Origin: Euryarchaeota archaeon UBA242
GTDB lineage: Archaea > Thermoplasmatota > Poseidoniia > Poseidoniales > Poseidoniaceae
NCBI GenBank assembly: GCA_002499015.1
Contig: DAJY01000098.1
Coordinates: forward strand, 6,424 to 70,423
Length of the DNA stretch: 64,000 nucleotides
Direction: 5' to 3'
Position 1 is the first letter of the stretch, and the number at the start of each line of letters is the position of its first letter. The position numbers and the translations under genes are program-made. Positions 41,672 through 50,301 of the stretch are shown in pieces. Below the pieces are notes generated by a model, which saw only the letters and a program-made list of their open reading frames with translations, made no database searches and had not been told where the DNA came from.

Positions 41672-42841
41672 TCAAAGTAATGCACGAGCGATCACAATAC
41701 GTTGTACTTCTTGTGTCCCTTCATATATTTGAGTTATTTTAGCATCTCTAAAGAATCTTTCAACTGGGAATTCTTTGGTGTATCCATATCCACCTAAGAC
41801 TTGAATCGCTCGTTCACTAACCCACATTGCTGTATCGCCTGCGAAGAGTTTTGCCATGCTCGCTTCCTTAGAATGTCTTGGCCCACCATTTTCGTAATGC
41901 TGTTGTTTAGCCCAACTTGCTTTGTAAACCAATAATCGCGAAGCATCTATCCTGGTAGCCATATCCGCCAAATATGCCATTATCATTTGATGGTGAGCGA
42001 TTGGTTTGCCAAATGCTTCTCTTTCATGTGCATACTTTAATGCGGATTCGAATGCGCCTTGAGATATACCTAATGCTTGTGCTGCAATACCAATTCGGCT
42101 ATTATCTAATGCGTTCATGGCAATAGGAAAACCATTTCCTACCTGATTTATCACATTTTCAATCGGAACTTTGCAATCCTGTAAAATGAGAGTGCAAGTA
42201 TCCGAACTCCTAATCCCCAACTTGTCCTCCTTCTTTCCGACGGAAAAACCTTCAAAACTTGACTCTACGATGAATGCAGTAGTTCCACCGTGCCTCTTTA
42301 CGCCGTAATCAGAATGGTCAACATCTTTTGCAAACAATACAATAATTTTTGCTTGAACTCCATTTGTCACCCACATTTTCTCTCCGTTTAAAATGTAATG
42401 AGTACCGTCATCACTCAACTTTGCTTTGCATGTCATTGCTGCAGCATCGGTGCCAGCACCAGCTTCGCTCAATGAATATGCTCCAACTTCACCTTCGGCT
42501 AATCGTGGCAGATACTTCTTCTTCTGATGTTCGTTGCCATGTAATGCAATGGTTTTACAGCATAACCCTACATGAACACAGTACATTACTGCAAAAGAAG
42601 GGTCGACTCTAGCCAATTCTTCAATTATTATTGATTCTGATACATCGTCAACCGGTGAACCTCCATATTCCTCTGGAACAGTTACACCTTGGAGGCCGTA
42701 TTCTAGGAATTGTTTCCACTCTTCGCTCGGGGCGATTTGGTTTTGGTCTCGGTGACTAACCGTGGGCGCCAATACAGTCTCTGCAAAGTCGCGAACTAAG
42801 TCCCTAATCATCTCCTGTTCATCGGTTTGCGCGAAATCCAT
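41672..42841 (-). CDS. Acyl-CoA dehydrogenase
   Basis: FAD-dependent acyl-CoA dehydrogenase, 389 residues, for the first oxidation step of fatty-acid or branched-chain acyl-CoA breakdown. The opening MDFAQTDEQEMIRDLVRDF and YSLSEAGAGTDAAAM (FAD/substrate contacts) fit the family. So do MWVTNG, RIGIAAQALGISQGAFE and the C-terminal QVLGGYGYTKEFPVERFFRD. The catalytic Glu is in IYEGTQEVQR. ATG 42841 is the normal family start; the longer TTG frame is not needed. The 121-bp gap to the GcvH-like gene carries both divergent promoters. Confidence 0.93.
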   Translation of the reverse strand: MDFAQTDEQEMIRDLVRDFAETVLAPTVSHRDQNQIAPSEEWKQFLEYGLQGVTVPEEYGGSPVDDVSESIIIEELARVDPSFAVMYCVHVGLCCKTIALHGNEHQKKKYLPRLAEGEVGAYSLSEAGAGTDAAAMTCKAKLSDDGTHYILNGEKMWVTNGVQAKIIVLFAKDVDHSDYGVKRHGGTTAFIVESSFEGFSVGKKEDKLGIRSSDTCTLILQDCKVPIENVINQVGNGFPIAMNALDNSRIGIAAQALGISQGAFESALKYAHEREAFGKPIAHHQMIMAYLADMATRIDASRLLVYKASWAKQQHYENGGPRHSKEASMAKLFAGDTAMWVSERAIQVLGGYGYTKEFPVERFFRDAKITQIYEGTQEVQRIVIARALL

Positions 42842-42962
42842 AACCCTACCCGTCAATGCCAAAGGGCCGGCTTTCTTAATCCGTTTGCACGATTAATTAA
42901 AATGCGATTCATCCATGTGTTGATATATGAGAATTAGTGGGCGGTTTCAAGGAGAATGCAGA

Positions 42963-43367
42963 ATGGATGACGATATTGTTGAATTTAGCATCGCACATAA
43001 TAGAAAATACTCTACTAACCACCTTTGGTATCAAGAAAAGGACGAAAGACTGATGATTGGTGTCAGCGAATATTTGGCTATTGAACACGGTGACGTTTTA
43101 CGAGTCGTATTACCACAAACCGGATTGGAAGTAGAAGAATTTGGGGCTGATATGTTCTCAATTTGGACCACGGATGAAAAACTTTCATTCCCATCACCGT
43201 TCTCTGGACAAATCGCCGAAGTAAATGGTGAAGTAGAAATCAATCCAGATATTGTGAACGAATCTCCATATGACCAAGGATGGATTATCCTACTCGAACC
43301 TCACGAGATTGATTTAGAAACACTCTTGGAACCAGACGAATACATTGAATATATTTCTGAACTTTGA
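42963..43367 (+). CDS. GcvH-like lipoyl-domain protein
   Basis: About 134 residues with the glycine-cleavage H-protein fold: FSIAHNRKYSTNHLWYQ opening, MIGVSEYLAIEHGDVLRVVL, then TTDEKLSFPSPFSGQIAEVN and a late INPDIVNESPYDQGWIILL. The lysine in DEKLSF is where lipoate would sit, but the segment to SPFSG is two residues shorter than the usual ESVKAASDxYSPVSG, so lipoylation is not certain. No gcvP, gcvT or lipoyl ligase gene is in the window. ATG 42963 has GGAG 8 bases upstream. The next gene follows within 40 bp. Confidence 0.82.
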   Translation: MDDDIVEFSIAHNRKYSTNHLWYQEKDERLMIGVSEYLAIEHGDVLRVVLPQTGLEVEEFGADMFSIWTTDEKLSFPSPFSGQIAEVNGEVEINPDIVNESPYDQGWIILLEPHEIDLETLLEPDEYIEYISEL

Positions 43368-43404
43368 GACAAAGGTGATACCCTACCATCAGTGGGCATT
43401 CAAT

Positions 43405-43977
43405 ATGGCGGATGCAATGCAACGACTCCGAAGCAGTTTGCAGAATGCACCAGTTATTTGGAAAGGCGATTACCCATATTTCATTCACCCACTTACAGAC
43501 GGAGTTCCTAGATTAGACCCTGAAGTCCTATCCGCAGTTACAGATTTGTGCTTAGAAGCGATAGATTGGAATAATGTGGATTTGATTATTGGTATAGAGG
43601 CTATGGGTTTGCCCCTTACCGCTCCATTGAGCATAAGTTCAGGAAAACCATTAGTTGTGGTAAGGAAAAGATCATACGGTCTTGAAGGAGAAGTAGTAAT
43701 AGATCAATCGACTGGATATTCAAAGGGTGAAATGTTCCTAAATGATGTCAAGTCAGGAGAGAGAGTCGTCATTGTCGATGATGTTTTATCAACCGGAGGG
43801 ACTATTCGGGCGATTATCAAAGGAATTGAAAAAACTGGTGCGGAAATAATGCACATCATAACCGTTGTAGAAAAGGGGTCTGGTTTGAAATTACTTCAAA
43901 CCGATTATCCGAACATCAAAATTGAATCTTTAGTTCGCCTTGAAATGGACGGAGCAAAGGTTGTAATTCTTGACTGA
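43405..43977 (+). CDS. Archaeal hypoxanthine/adenine phosphoribosyltransferase
   Basis: A purine phosphoribosyltransferase of about 190 residues for base salvage with PRPP. The archaeal Hpt opening VIWKGDYPYFIHPLTDGVPR, the strand LIIGIEAMGLPL, the RKRSYGLEGE loop and the PRPP-binding VVIVDDVLSTGGTIRAII are all present. ATG 43405 puts the protein at the normal family length; the open frame back to 43345 overlaps the preceding gene. It is followed closely by dph2. Confidence 0.88.
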   Translation: MADAMQRLRSSLQNAPVIWKGDYPYFIHPLTDGVPRLDPEVLSAVTDLCLEAIDWNNVDLIIGIEAMGLPLTAPLSISSGKPLVVVRKRSYGLEGEVVIDQSTGYSKGEMFLNDVKSGERVVIVDDVLSTGGTIRAIIKGIEKTGAEIMHIITVVEKGSGLKLLQTDYPNIKIESLVRLEMDGAKVVILD

Positions 43978-44044
43978 ATTAACCTTTTCAAAAAAGCATC
44001 CTTTGATGAAGGTGGTCATTACCCCCCTGCAAATAGGGAACATC

Positions 44045-45154
44045 ATGGACTTAGACCATCACAATTTCGAACTGACTGAGTTAATGGAAAGAATCCGTAC
44101 CAGTGATCATCGATTAATTGCTCTTCAACTTCCGGAAGGATTGAAAATGCAAGCCTTAGAAATGATGGATCAAATTGAAACTGAAACAAGTGCAAAGGTA
44201 ATACTTGCAGCAGACCCATGTTACGGTGCCTGTGACCTTGTTCATGACAAGATGAAGAATATGGGTGTTGAGATGGTAGCGCATATGGGTCATAGCCAAA
44301 TGAATATTGAATCTGGTATGCCAACATTATTTATTAATGTCACATATGATGGAGACCCTGAATTAACTCCAGTGATACCGTTCCTAGAAAATCACCTAGC
44401 AATGGCAAAGAAACGTCTCCTAGACCAAGAAAACCCTGTTGAACTCAGTACAGAAGATGCTCAAGAGAAGTTTTTAGATGCAGTTGGCCGCCTATCACCC
44501 CTCACAGGTACAAAATTGGGATTGGTTGGTGCAATTCAACACTTGCATTTATTGCCAGAGTTCCAGGTCCGTTTAGAGAAAGCAGGTTATGATGTAATAA
44601 TTCCATTAGGTGGGGCTCGCCTATCCTTCCCAGGACAGGTTCTAGGGTGTAATTATTCAGGTGACCAAGATGATATTGGACATTACTTATTCCTAGGCAG
44701 CGGTGATTTCCATCCGATCGGATTAGTATTACACACTGGAAAACCTCTTGCAATGTTAGACCCATATAGTGGGGAGGCAAAAGAAATGTCTCTTCTAAGT
44801 GTTGAGAGAATACTAAGACAACGCTTTGGACTAATTATGGCCTGTGATAACGCACAAAGTTTTGGAATCCTCATAGGTGAAAAACCTGGTCAGATGCGTC
44901 GCACTCTTGCCCTAAGGATGAAAAGAATGCTAGAGAAGCATGGTAAGAAAGGTTACTTGATGGCATTGGAACATGTCAGCCCAGAATTGATAGACTTCTA
45001 TCCAGTTGATGCATTTGTTAATACTGCATGCCCAAGAATCGCTATAGATGATGCAGTACGCTATAAAAAGCCATTACTAACTCCGTTTGAGTTAGAGGTC
45101 GTACTTGGTGAAAAGCAATGGGAACTCGGTTACCAATTTGACGAAATTCCTTGA
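44045..45154 (+). CDS. dph2: Diphthamide biosynthesis protein Dph2
   Basis: Archaeal Dph2, about 369 residues, a radical SAM-type 3-amino-3-carboxypropyl transferase that starts diphthamide formation on elongation factor 2. LIALQLPEGLKMQALEM, ADPCYGACDLVHDKM (first cluster Cys), then LGLVGAIQHLH, LGCNYSG (second Cys), FLGSGDFHPIGLVL and FVNTACPRIAIDDA (third Cys) match the family in order. The ATG at 44045 has AGGG 6 bases upstream; two earlier in-frame starts (43970 TTG, 44006 ATG) lack one. A hairpin with a T-run follows the stop codon. Confidence 0.93.
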   Translation: MDLDHHNFELTELMERIRTSDHRLIALQLPEGLKMQALEMMDQIETETSAKVILAADPCYGACDLVHDKMKNMGVEMVAHMGHSQMNIESGMPTLFINVTYDGDPELTPVIPFLENHLAMAKKRLLDQENPVELSTEDAQEKFLDAVGRLSPLTGTKLGLVGAIQHLHLLPEFQVRLEKAGYDVIIPLGGARLSFPGQVLGCNYSGDQDDIGHYLFLGSGDFHPIGLVLHTGKPLAMLDPYSGEAKEMSLLSVERILRQRFGLIMACDNAQSFGILIGEKPGQMRRTLALRMKRMLEKHGKKGYLMALEHVSPELIDFYPVDAFVNTACPRIAIDDAVRYKKPLLTPFELEVVLGEKQWELGYQFDEIP

Positions 45155-45203
45155 GTTGAAAAAAATAGAATTCAAAGCAATTTGCTTTTTCCCTTGCTTC
45201 AAC
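45155..45203 (+). terminator. Hairpin with T-run after dph2
   Basis: Immediately after the dph2 stop, GTTGAA (45155-45160) and TTCAAC (45198-45203) enclose a tight hairpin AAAGCAA-T-TTGCTTT (45174-45188) continued by T bases. The T-run after the inner hairpin fits an intrinsic terminator. The region is also the leader of orc1, 44 bp before its ATG. Confidence 0.5.
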
Positions 45204-45246
45204 TGCCCCTATGTTCAATAACGGTTGACGAGAGCCTTCCCTTGTT

Positions 45247-46449
45247 ATGAGTAACTACCTTGACCGAATTGGAGCGGGTTTCGTCCTAGCCAATCCAGAG
45301 GGTCTAGATTTTGACTACATGCCAGATGAATTAGTCGGCAGAGATGACATTCAGAAGCAATTAGCGAGTAAGTTTTCAACCTTATCACATCCTGATGGGA
45401 CTGGACGTGCAGTTATTACTGGCCCCGTGGGCTGTGGTAAAACAGTTTTAGCCGGAACATTTTGTAGAGATATTCAACGACATTTAGTAAATAAAAGGCA
45501 AATAAAGTATGTTCAAATAAATTGCAGGAACGCATCCACTAGCATGCGAGTAGTCCAACGTATTCTTCACAAATTAGACCCTGGCCACCCAGATAGAGGC
45601 CTTTCTATGGGAGAATTGTTGATTAGCCTACGAAAATTGGTTCGAAGGGATTCTGCTCACTTAATCGTTGTACTAGATGAGGTTGACCACATGTTGAGAC
45701 GCTCTGGTGACGACCTTCTTTACCAACTTCTAAGAATTGATGAGGACCAATCTGGAAAGGGCACATTATCTTTGATTATAATCAGCCAAGAGCAGGTACT
45801 AGACCTGTTAGAAACAGCTGTAATATCGAGGATGGGTAGTACAAATCATATCATGATCCCACCATATACAGTTGATGGAATTGAACAGATTATCAACCAG
45901 CGTGCACAATACTCCTTAGTAGGTGGGACTTTTTCGCCTAAGATTATCCGACTAATCGCAGAAAAGGCTGGCCCAAGTGGTGATGCTAGAAGAGGAATTG
46001 AACTACTTTCTGCAGCGGTGGAACGTTGTGAATTTAGGCAGGATGCGCAAAGTGTAAGAGAGATACTGGTTGAAGATATTCATGAGCCAAACGATGGTGT
46101 CGCGTTGCAAATAGGAGTCAAGTTAGAAGTTGTTGATGACCTTTCGGCACACCAAATGTTGGTTCTTCTAGCATTGTGCAGGAGATTAAAAACTGAAGAG
46201 ACTATGTCGATGGGAGATGTTGAATCTCTCTATGCTGTAGTCTGCGAAGAATACGATCAGAAACAAAAGAGTCACACAACGATTTGGAAATATATAAAGT
46301 ATCTAGAACAGCAGCAGTTGATTGATTCTAAGGTTTCAAACATTAGCGATGGAAGGGGTAGGACAACCCATTTGAGCATGCCACATCACCTACCAGCGGA
46401 CCTCTCAAGTCGCCTTGAATTGCTACTTCCTAAGCGACTACGACGCTAA
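45247..46449 (+). CDS. orc1/cdc6: Orc1/Cdc6 replication initiator
   Basis: A 400-residue archaeal origin-recognition AAA+ protein. Walker A is GPVGCGKT (59-66), Walker B LIVVLDEVDHML (about 139-150), and sensor and arginine-finger regions follow (IISQEQVLDLLETAVISRMG, then GPSGDARRGIELLSAAVE). A C-terminal winged helix of about 85 residues contains TTIWKYIKYLEQQQLIDSKV. It binds origin DNA and loads MCM. Archaeal origins often flank this gene, but the 92-bp gap upstream and 67-bp gap downstream show no clear origin-recognition box. The start is the ATG at 45247. Confidence 0.93.
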   Translation: MSNYLDRIGAGFVLANPEGLDFDYMPDELVGRDDIQKQLASKFSTLSHPDGTGRAVITGPVGCGKTVLAGTFCRDIQRHLVNKRQIKYVQINCRNASTSMRVVQRILHKLDPGHPDRGLSMGELLISLRKLVRRDSAHLIVVLDEVDHMLRRSGDDLLYQLLRIDEDQSGKGTLSLIIISQEQVLDLLETAVISRMGSTNHIMIPPYTVDGIEQIINQRAQYSLVGGTFSPKIIRLIAEKAGPSGDARRGIELLSAAVERCEFRQDAQSVREILVEDIHEPNDGVALQIGVKLEVVDDLSAHQMLVLLALCRRLKTEETMSMGDVESLYAVVCEEYDQKQKSHTTIWKYIKYLEQQQLIDSKVSNISDGRGRTTHLSMPHHLPADLSSRLELLLPKRLRR

Positions 46450-46475
46450 ATGTACTGCCATGCCTATGCGGTTAG

Positions 46476-46486
46476 CCTAAATATGG
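46476..46486 (+). promoter_or_regulatory. Candidate TATA element of rps6e
   Basis: CCTAAATATGG lies about 40 bp before the rps6e start in the gap after orc1. A start of transcription some 25 bp downstream would leave a short leader containing the GGTG ribosome site. Assigned by position and AT-rich character only. Confidence 0.35.
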
Positions 46487-46522
46487 GTCTCTTGTCGGCG
46501 AGTTATTCTAAGTGGTGTGAAT

Positions 46523-47014
46523 ATGGCAGTTGGACAAAAAGGAGAATTCGTCGCCGTAGTCAATGATACAGATCCTGCTAACGGTGGCAGGTCTTATTCA
46601 TTGAAAATTAGTGGAAATAATCATGCTCAATTATTGGGCAGAAAAATTGGAGATATCGTCGACGGTATTTTCGTTGGAGAGGGAGAAAAAATTCTTTCCG
46701 GTTTCAAATTACAAATCACTGGTGGTTCAGATAAAACTGGAACCCCTCTTCGCCGTGACCTTGAAGGCGGTTCCCGCCAAGCAATTCTGGTCACTGCATC
46801 CACTGGATTCAAGGGCCACTCCCTAGTATTCAAGAGCAAAGGTGGGGAAAAGAAGCGTTTTCGCTACAAATTAGACGGACTACGCAAGCGTAGAAACTTC
46901 CGCGGTAACACTATCACCCAGGACACTCGTCAAATCAATTTGAAAGTAACTGAAGCAGGTAATAAGAGCCTTGCTGACATAACTTCTTCTGGAAGCGAAG
47001 AAGCAGCGGAGTGA
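46523..47014 (+). CDS. rps6e: Ribosomal protein eS6
   Basis: Small-subunit ribosomal protein S6e, about 163 residues, an archaeal/eukaryotic component of the 30S particle. The family core is clear: FVAVVNDTDPANGGRSYSLK, IGDIVDG, FKLQITGGSDKTGTPLRRDL and the basic KKRFRYKLDGLRKRRNFRG. An acidic tail (SGSEEAAE) is appended. ATG 46523 is preceded by GGTG with 5 bases between; the GTG two codons before it is part of that site. It is followed at 39 bp by aIF2-gamma, the usual archaeal order. Confidence 0.93.
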   Translation: MAVGQKGEFVAVVNDTDPANGGRSYSLKISGNNHAQLLGRKIGDIVDGIFVGEGEKILSGFKLQITGGSDKTGTPLRRDLEGGSRQAILVTASTGFKGHSLVFKSKGGEKKRFRYKLDGLRKRRNFRGNTITQDTRQINLKVTEAGNKSLADITSSGSEEAAE

Positions 47015-47053
47015 AACCCGAGAGGGATTTCGTGAATTGAGGAGTAGGGAAGA

Positions 47054-48292
47054 ATGGCAAGAACGCTTCCTTCTCAACCTGAAATCAACATTGGTCTTGT
47101 AGGTCATGTTGACCATGGAAAAACAACTCTAACTCAAGCTCTTTCTGGAGTTTGGACCGATACCCATTCAGAAGAAAGAAAGCGCGGTATTTCAATAAAG
47201 TTAGGATATGCTGACACAGCATTCTACAAAACCAAAGAAGGACAATACTACGCAACAGGTCGAAGGCCTGATGGCGGAGATGATATTGAAAATGAACTAC
47301 AAAGAGTTGTTTCCTTCGTGGATGCACCTGGTCACGAGACTTTGATGGCAATAATGATCACTGGAGCATCTATTATGGATGGAGCACTGTTGATGGTTGC
47401 TGCTAATGAGACATGTCCGCAGCCTCAAACCAGGGAACATCTAATGGCTTTGGAAATCGCAGGGATTGAAAATATTGTTATCGTTCAAAATAAAATTGAT
47501 TTAGTAAGTAAAGAACGTGCATTAGAGTCTTACCAAGAAGTTAAGTCTTTTTTGAAAGGTACAATTGCAGAAAACGCCCCTGTAATTCCTGTTTCAGCCC
47601 ATCATGATGTCAATCTTGATATCCTAATCGATGCTATTGAACAAACAATTCCAACTCCTGACCGTTCAAAGGACAAGCGTTCTATCATGTATGTAGCACG
47701 CTCTTTTGACATCAACCGACCTGGAACACGCCCAAGTAAACTACAAGGCGGAGTTATTGGAGGAAGTATAGTTGAAGGTGAATTCAATGAAGGTGATGAA
47801 GTAATAATTGGACCCGGGCGTAAAATTGAGAAGGGTAACAAATCTACATGGGAACCGATTGAAGCGGTTATTAGCAGTATGCAAGGTGGTGGATTGAATT
47901 TGAAAACTATGCATGCTGGCGGCCTGTGTGGTATGGCAACTAAACTAGACCCGAGTATCACAACTGCTGATAATTTGAGCGGACAAGTCGTTGCCAAGAA
48001 GGGAGATTTACCTGAAGTACGCTACAGAATCGAGATTTCTGTTAATCTAATGGATACTATGGTGGCTGGAGAAGGTGAAAAACCTGAGAAGATACAGCCA
48101 CTACGCAATAACGAAATGTTGATGCTAAATGTCGCTACTGCAACATCGGTTGGAGTAACTAAGAATGCTGAGAAAACACGTACTGGTCTTGAATTAAGAC
48201 TTCCAATTTGTGCTGATGTAGGTCAAAGAGTTTCTTTGTCCCGCCGTGTCGGTTCACGCTGGAGACTAATTGGCTACGGAACGATACAATAA
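47054..48292 (+). CDS. eif2g: Translation initiation factor aIF2 subunit gamma
   Basis: A 412-residue GTPase core of aIF2, which delivers initiator Met-tRNA to the small subunit. G1 is VGHVDHGKTTLTQAL, the switch region is RGISIKLGY, G3 VDAPGHETLM, G4 VQNKIDLV and G5 PVSAHHDVN. Domains II and III follow, with FDINRPGTRPSKLQGGVIGG typical of the gamma subunit rather than EF-Tu or SelB. A GAGGAG stretch precedes the ATG. The alpha and beta subunits are not in the window. Confidence 0.96.
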   Translation: MARTLPSQPEINIGLVGHVDHGKTTLTQALSGVWTDTHSEERKRGISIKLGYADTAFYKTKEGQYYATGRRPDGGDDIENELQRVVSFVDAPGHETLMAIMITGASIMDGALLMVAANETCPQPQTREHLMALEIAGIENIVIVQNKIDLVSKERALESYQEVKSFLKGTIAENAPVIPVSAHHDVNLDILIDAIEQTIPTPDRSKDKRSIMYVARSFDINRPGTRPSKLQGGVIGGSIVEGEFNEGDEVIIGPGRKIEKGNKSTWEPIEAVISSMQGGGLNLKTMHAGGLCGMATKLDPSITTADNLSGQVVAKKGDLPEVRYRIEISVNLMDTMVAGEGEKPEKIQPLRNNEMLMLNVATATSVGVTKNAEKTRTGLELRLPICADVGQRVSLSRRVGSRWRLIGYGTIQ

Positions 48293-48306
48293 CCGTGCCA
48301 ACAAAC

Positions 48307-48347
48307 GCACATTTCATCAAAGATTGCTGTTCAGCAGTGAAATGTGC
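48307..48347 (+). promoter_or_regulatory. Nested inverted repeat overlapping the PIN gene start
   Basis: GCACATTTCA (48307-48316) and TGAAATGTGC (48338-48347) are a perfect 10-bp inverted repeat. Between them TGCTG (48325-48329) and CAGCA (48332-48336) form a second stem with a 2-base loop. The right outer arm contains the GTG start codon (48344-48346) of the PIN gene. If folded in RNA it would hide the start codon; as DNA it could be an operator. Confidence 0.5.
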
Positions 48348-48718
48348 AGAGAATAATTGTTGATGCGTGCGGCTGGGTTGCTGTGATTGATGCTGGTATC
48401 AATATTGATGGAGCATTGATGCAGTTAGTGGGACCGAGTCAACTTCTATTATTACCTGATGTTGATAAGGAATTAGACAAGGTTAATTCCCAGCGCTCTA
48501 AGAAAAAGTCACTATTGCTGCCATTATTGAAGGCAAAAACAATAATGATCGATGCACCTGAAGATTCTGGGAACCATCCTGATGACCAAATATTCGCATT
48601 CGCAAAGAATGAAGGCATTCCTGTTTTAACCGTAGACAGAGAATTGAAGCGTCGACTTTTTGAAGCGGGAATTTCTGTAATAGAAGTTGCAAAAAATAAG
48701 AGATTGAACATGATCTAA
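48344..48718 (+). CDS. PIN-domain protein (Fcf1/Utp24-like)
   Basis: A 124-residue PIN-fold ribonuclease-like protein. Conserved acidic positions occur as IIVDACGWVAVIDAG (first Asp), PDVDKELDKVN (Glu/Asp), HPDDQIFAFA (Asp) and PVLTVDRELKRRLFEAG (last Asp). A PIN protein directly after aIF2-gamma is a widespread archaeal arrangement, and these proteins resemble Fcf1/Utp24 of rRNA processing more than VapC toxins. No antitoxin gene is adjacent. The start is GTG 48344, inside a hairpin-forming repeat; no in-frame ATG precedes it. Confidence 0.87.
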   Translation: MQRIIVDACGWVAVIDAGINIDGALMQLVGPSQLLLLPDVDKELDKVNSQRSKKKSLLLPLLKAKTIMIDAPEDSGNHPDDQIFAFAKNEGIPVLTVDRELKRRLFEAGISVIEVAKNKRLNMI

Positions 48719-48958
48719 GCCCATGCCTAAATTAAAAATTGAAAGCGACGTGATTCAATTATTGAGGGTAACTGATTGATATATCAAAATAATAGCATGC
48801 GTTTATGGAAGACTCTTTCAATTTACTGGAGGTAAATGGGATTAGATCCGAACCGGTTCAATAACCACTTCCCAATGTGATTAACCTAGGTTTCAAGAGC
48901 AATATTGCTAAGTGCTTGGCATACCTACATCTTTACAGGAATGCTTGAAGATTTAGTG
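48719..48958. other. 240-bp gap between convergent genes
   Basis: No gene that I can support. It contains only tiny ORFs of 14-19 codons; one, starting at the ATG after GGAGGTAA near 48829-48839, has a good ribosome site at short spacing but stops after 14 codons. There is no recognisable tRNA. For a gap between two convergent 3' ends it is long by the standard of this window. Confidence 0.4.
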
Positions 48959-49258
48959 TTAAGGCAGGGTGAATAAGACATCATCGCCATGCCCGTCTAA
49001 TAATCTTAATTTTATCGCTGCATCTATCCAAGCATGAGCATAATTTATTGCTCCAAAGGCTCTTACTCGATCTCCAATATTCAAAAAATGATGCGCATCT
49101 GAGGAATAATCGTCTGCCATCCTCATCATTATCGCTAATTGTGCAGATTGGTCACTACCTTCAGGATAGATAGGGGTTGCTTTTTTCCTTGCTCTTTTTG
49201 TAATATCAAGATAATGCAATACCCTTTCTTCCGTGAGTTCAATAAGTTCATCACTCAT
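48959..49258 (-). CDS. DUF357-family protein
   Basis: A 99-residue helical protein matching the archaeal DUF357 pattern: TEERVLHYLDITKRARKKA, MMRMADDYSSDAHHFLNIGD and GAINYAHAWIDAAIKLRLL. The family is of unknown function. It is the third gene of a coupled operon: its ATG overlaps the stop of the propeller gene (ATGA). This fixed placement ties it to that protein and the AAA+ protein upstream. Confidence 0.85.
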   Translation of the reverse strand: MSDELIELTEERVLHYLDITKRARKKATPIYPEGSDQSAQLAIMMRMADDYSSDAHHFLNIGDRVRAFGAINYAHAWIDAAIKLRLLDGHGDDVLFTLP

Positions 49259-50301
49259 TCTCCACCCTCCTTTTGCCTTTTTAATAGGCGCCGAACATCT
49301 TCTTTACGCCCAAGAGCACCATACAGTTCCACTGCTATCGATAATTTCCCTTCATCTTCTGCATTTTGAGCTCGGATGAATAAGTCCTTTCTTTCATCCC
49401 AGTTTCTTGCCATTGCCGCCTCTGCTGCAGCCTTAAATCGTCCTTTTCGCTCGGACTGTGCTAGATGCGGTGCAGACCATTTACGAATTAACCCTGAACG
49501 TGTTGCTGTGACCATTGAATCTGCTGTAAGGCCAACGAGTAGGTCTCCTAAGTCCATAGAATCACCAAGGGTTTCAACATCTTCTTCCAATGTCCTTGAT
49601 ATGTGATAGAGGCGCCCTTCAATGCCCAATACCCACCAACCATCAGCACTGTTTATTCCTTCCATGGCTTCAATTGAGTCTTGTTCAAGTCGGATCAAAT
49701 CATCCCATCCGAATGGATGAGGAATACCTTGCCACAAACTACCATCGCTCGATTGTAATATGATTCTGCCATTTACTAATTCACTTGACCAACTCCAAAT
49801 TCTGTCTTCAAGACACCTTTTCTTATCTGAACCGGTCAATCTACCGCACCAAACCCTTCCATCGCTTGCCTGCCACATCAAATGCTCTCTATCCAGCCAA
49901 CCAATTAATCTCCTGACCATTCCACTGTCCATACGACGAATTCCTCTTCCCTCCTGAGAGAAAAGATGCATGTTTCCATCTCTACCAGATAAGACCCAAC
50001 CTCCACCAGGCCTCGCTTTTATTCGAGTAAATCCTCCAGGACTACTTCGGCCTTCGTGGAGTAATGAACCATCCCTAGTCGACATAACATAGAACCCATG
50101 TGCTGCTAATACTCCAAGAAGACCTTGCCCACTATCAATTGCATGAACTTTGAATGGCATAACGACTGACCATCTTTCACTGCCATCATGCTCATAGAAA
50201 GATAAGTTTAATCCGCTACTAACAACTAATCCGCCTTCGCTTGCTGCAATGGTCGAAATAATGCTTGGTGTTTGTTTGGACCAAGTGATTTCCCAAGCCA
50301 T
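49255..50301 (-). CDS. Beta-propeller protein with helical tail, unknown function
   Basis: A 348-residue soluble protein. Residues 1 to about 280 show repeated strands with W/G turns typical of WD40/PQQ-like propeller blades (LNLSFYEHDGSERWSVVMPF, SGRDGNMHLFSQEGRG, ASDGRVWCGRLTGS, SSDGSLWQGIPHPF, GIEGRLYHISRTLE, TRSGLIRKWSAP). The last 65 residues are helical (RFKAAAEAAMARNWDERKDL then YGALGRKEDVRRLLKRQK). Propeller-plus-helices recalls scaffold proteins, but no specific family was recognised. Its ATG overlaps the stop of the AAA+ gene (TAATG) and its stop overlaps the DUF357 gene, so all three are translated together. Confidence 0.72.
   Translation of the reverse strand: MAWEITWSKQTPSIISTIAASEGGLVVSSGLNLSFYEHDGSERWSVVMPFKVHAIDSGQGLLGVLAAHGFYVMSTRDGSLLHEGRSSPGGFTRIKARPGGGWVLSGRDGNMHLFSQEGRGIRRMDSGMVRRLIGWLDREHLMWQASDGRVWCGRLTGSDKKRCLEDRIWSWSSELVNGRIILQSSDGSLWQGIPHPFGWDDLIRLEQDSIEAMEGINSADGWWVLGIEGRLYHISRTLEEDVETLGDSMDLGDLLVGLTADSMVTATRSGLIRKWSAPHLAQSERKGRFKAAAEAAMARNWDERKDLFIRAQNAEDEGKLSIAVELYGALGRKEDVRRLLKRQKEGGE

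Noticed and set aside
48344..48718. PIN gene as a VapC toxin
   Set aside because: No antitoxin gene adjacent, and the position after aIF2-gamma is a conserved housekeeping arrangement.
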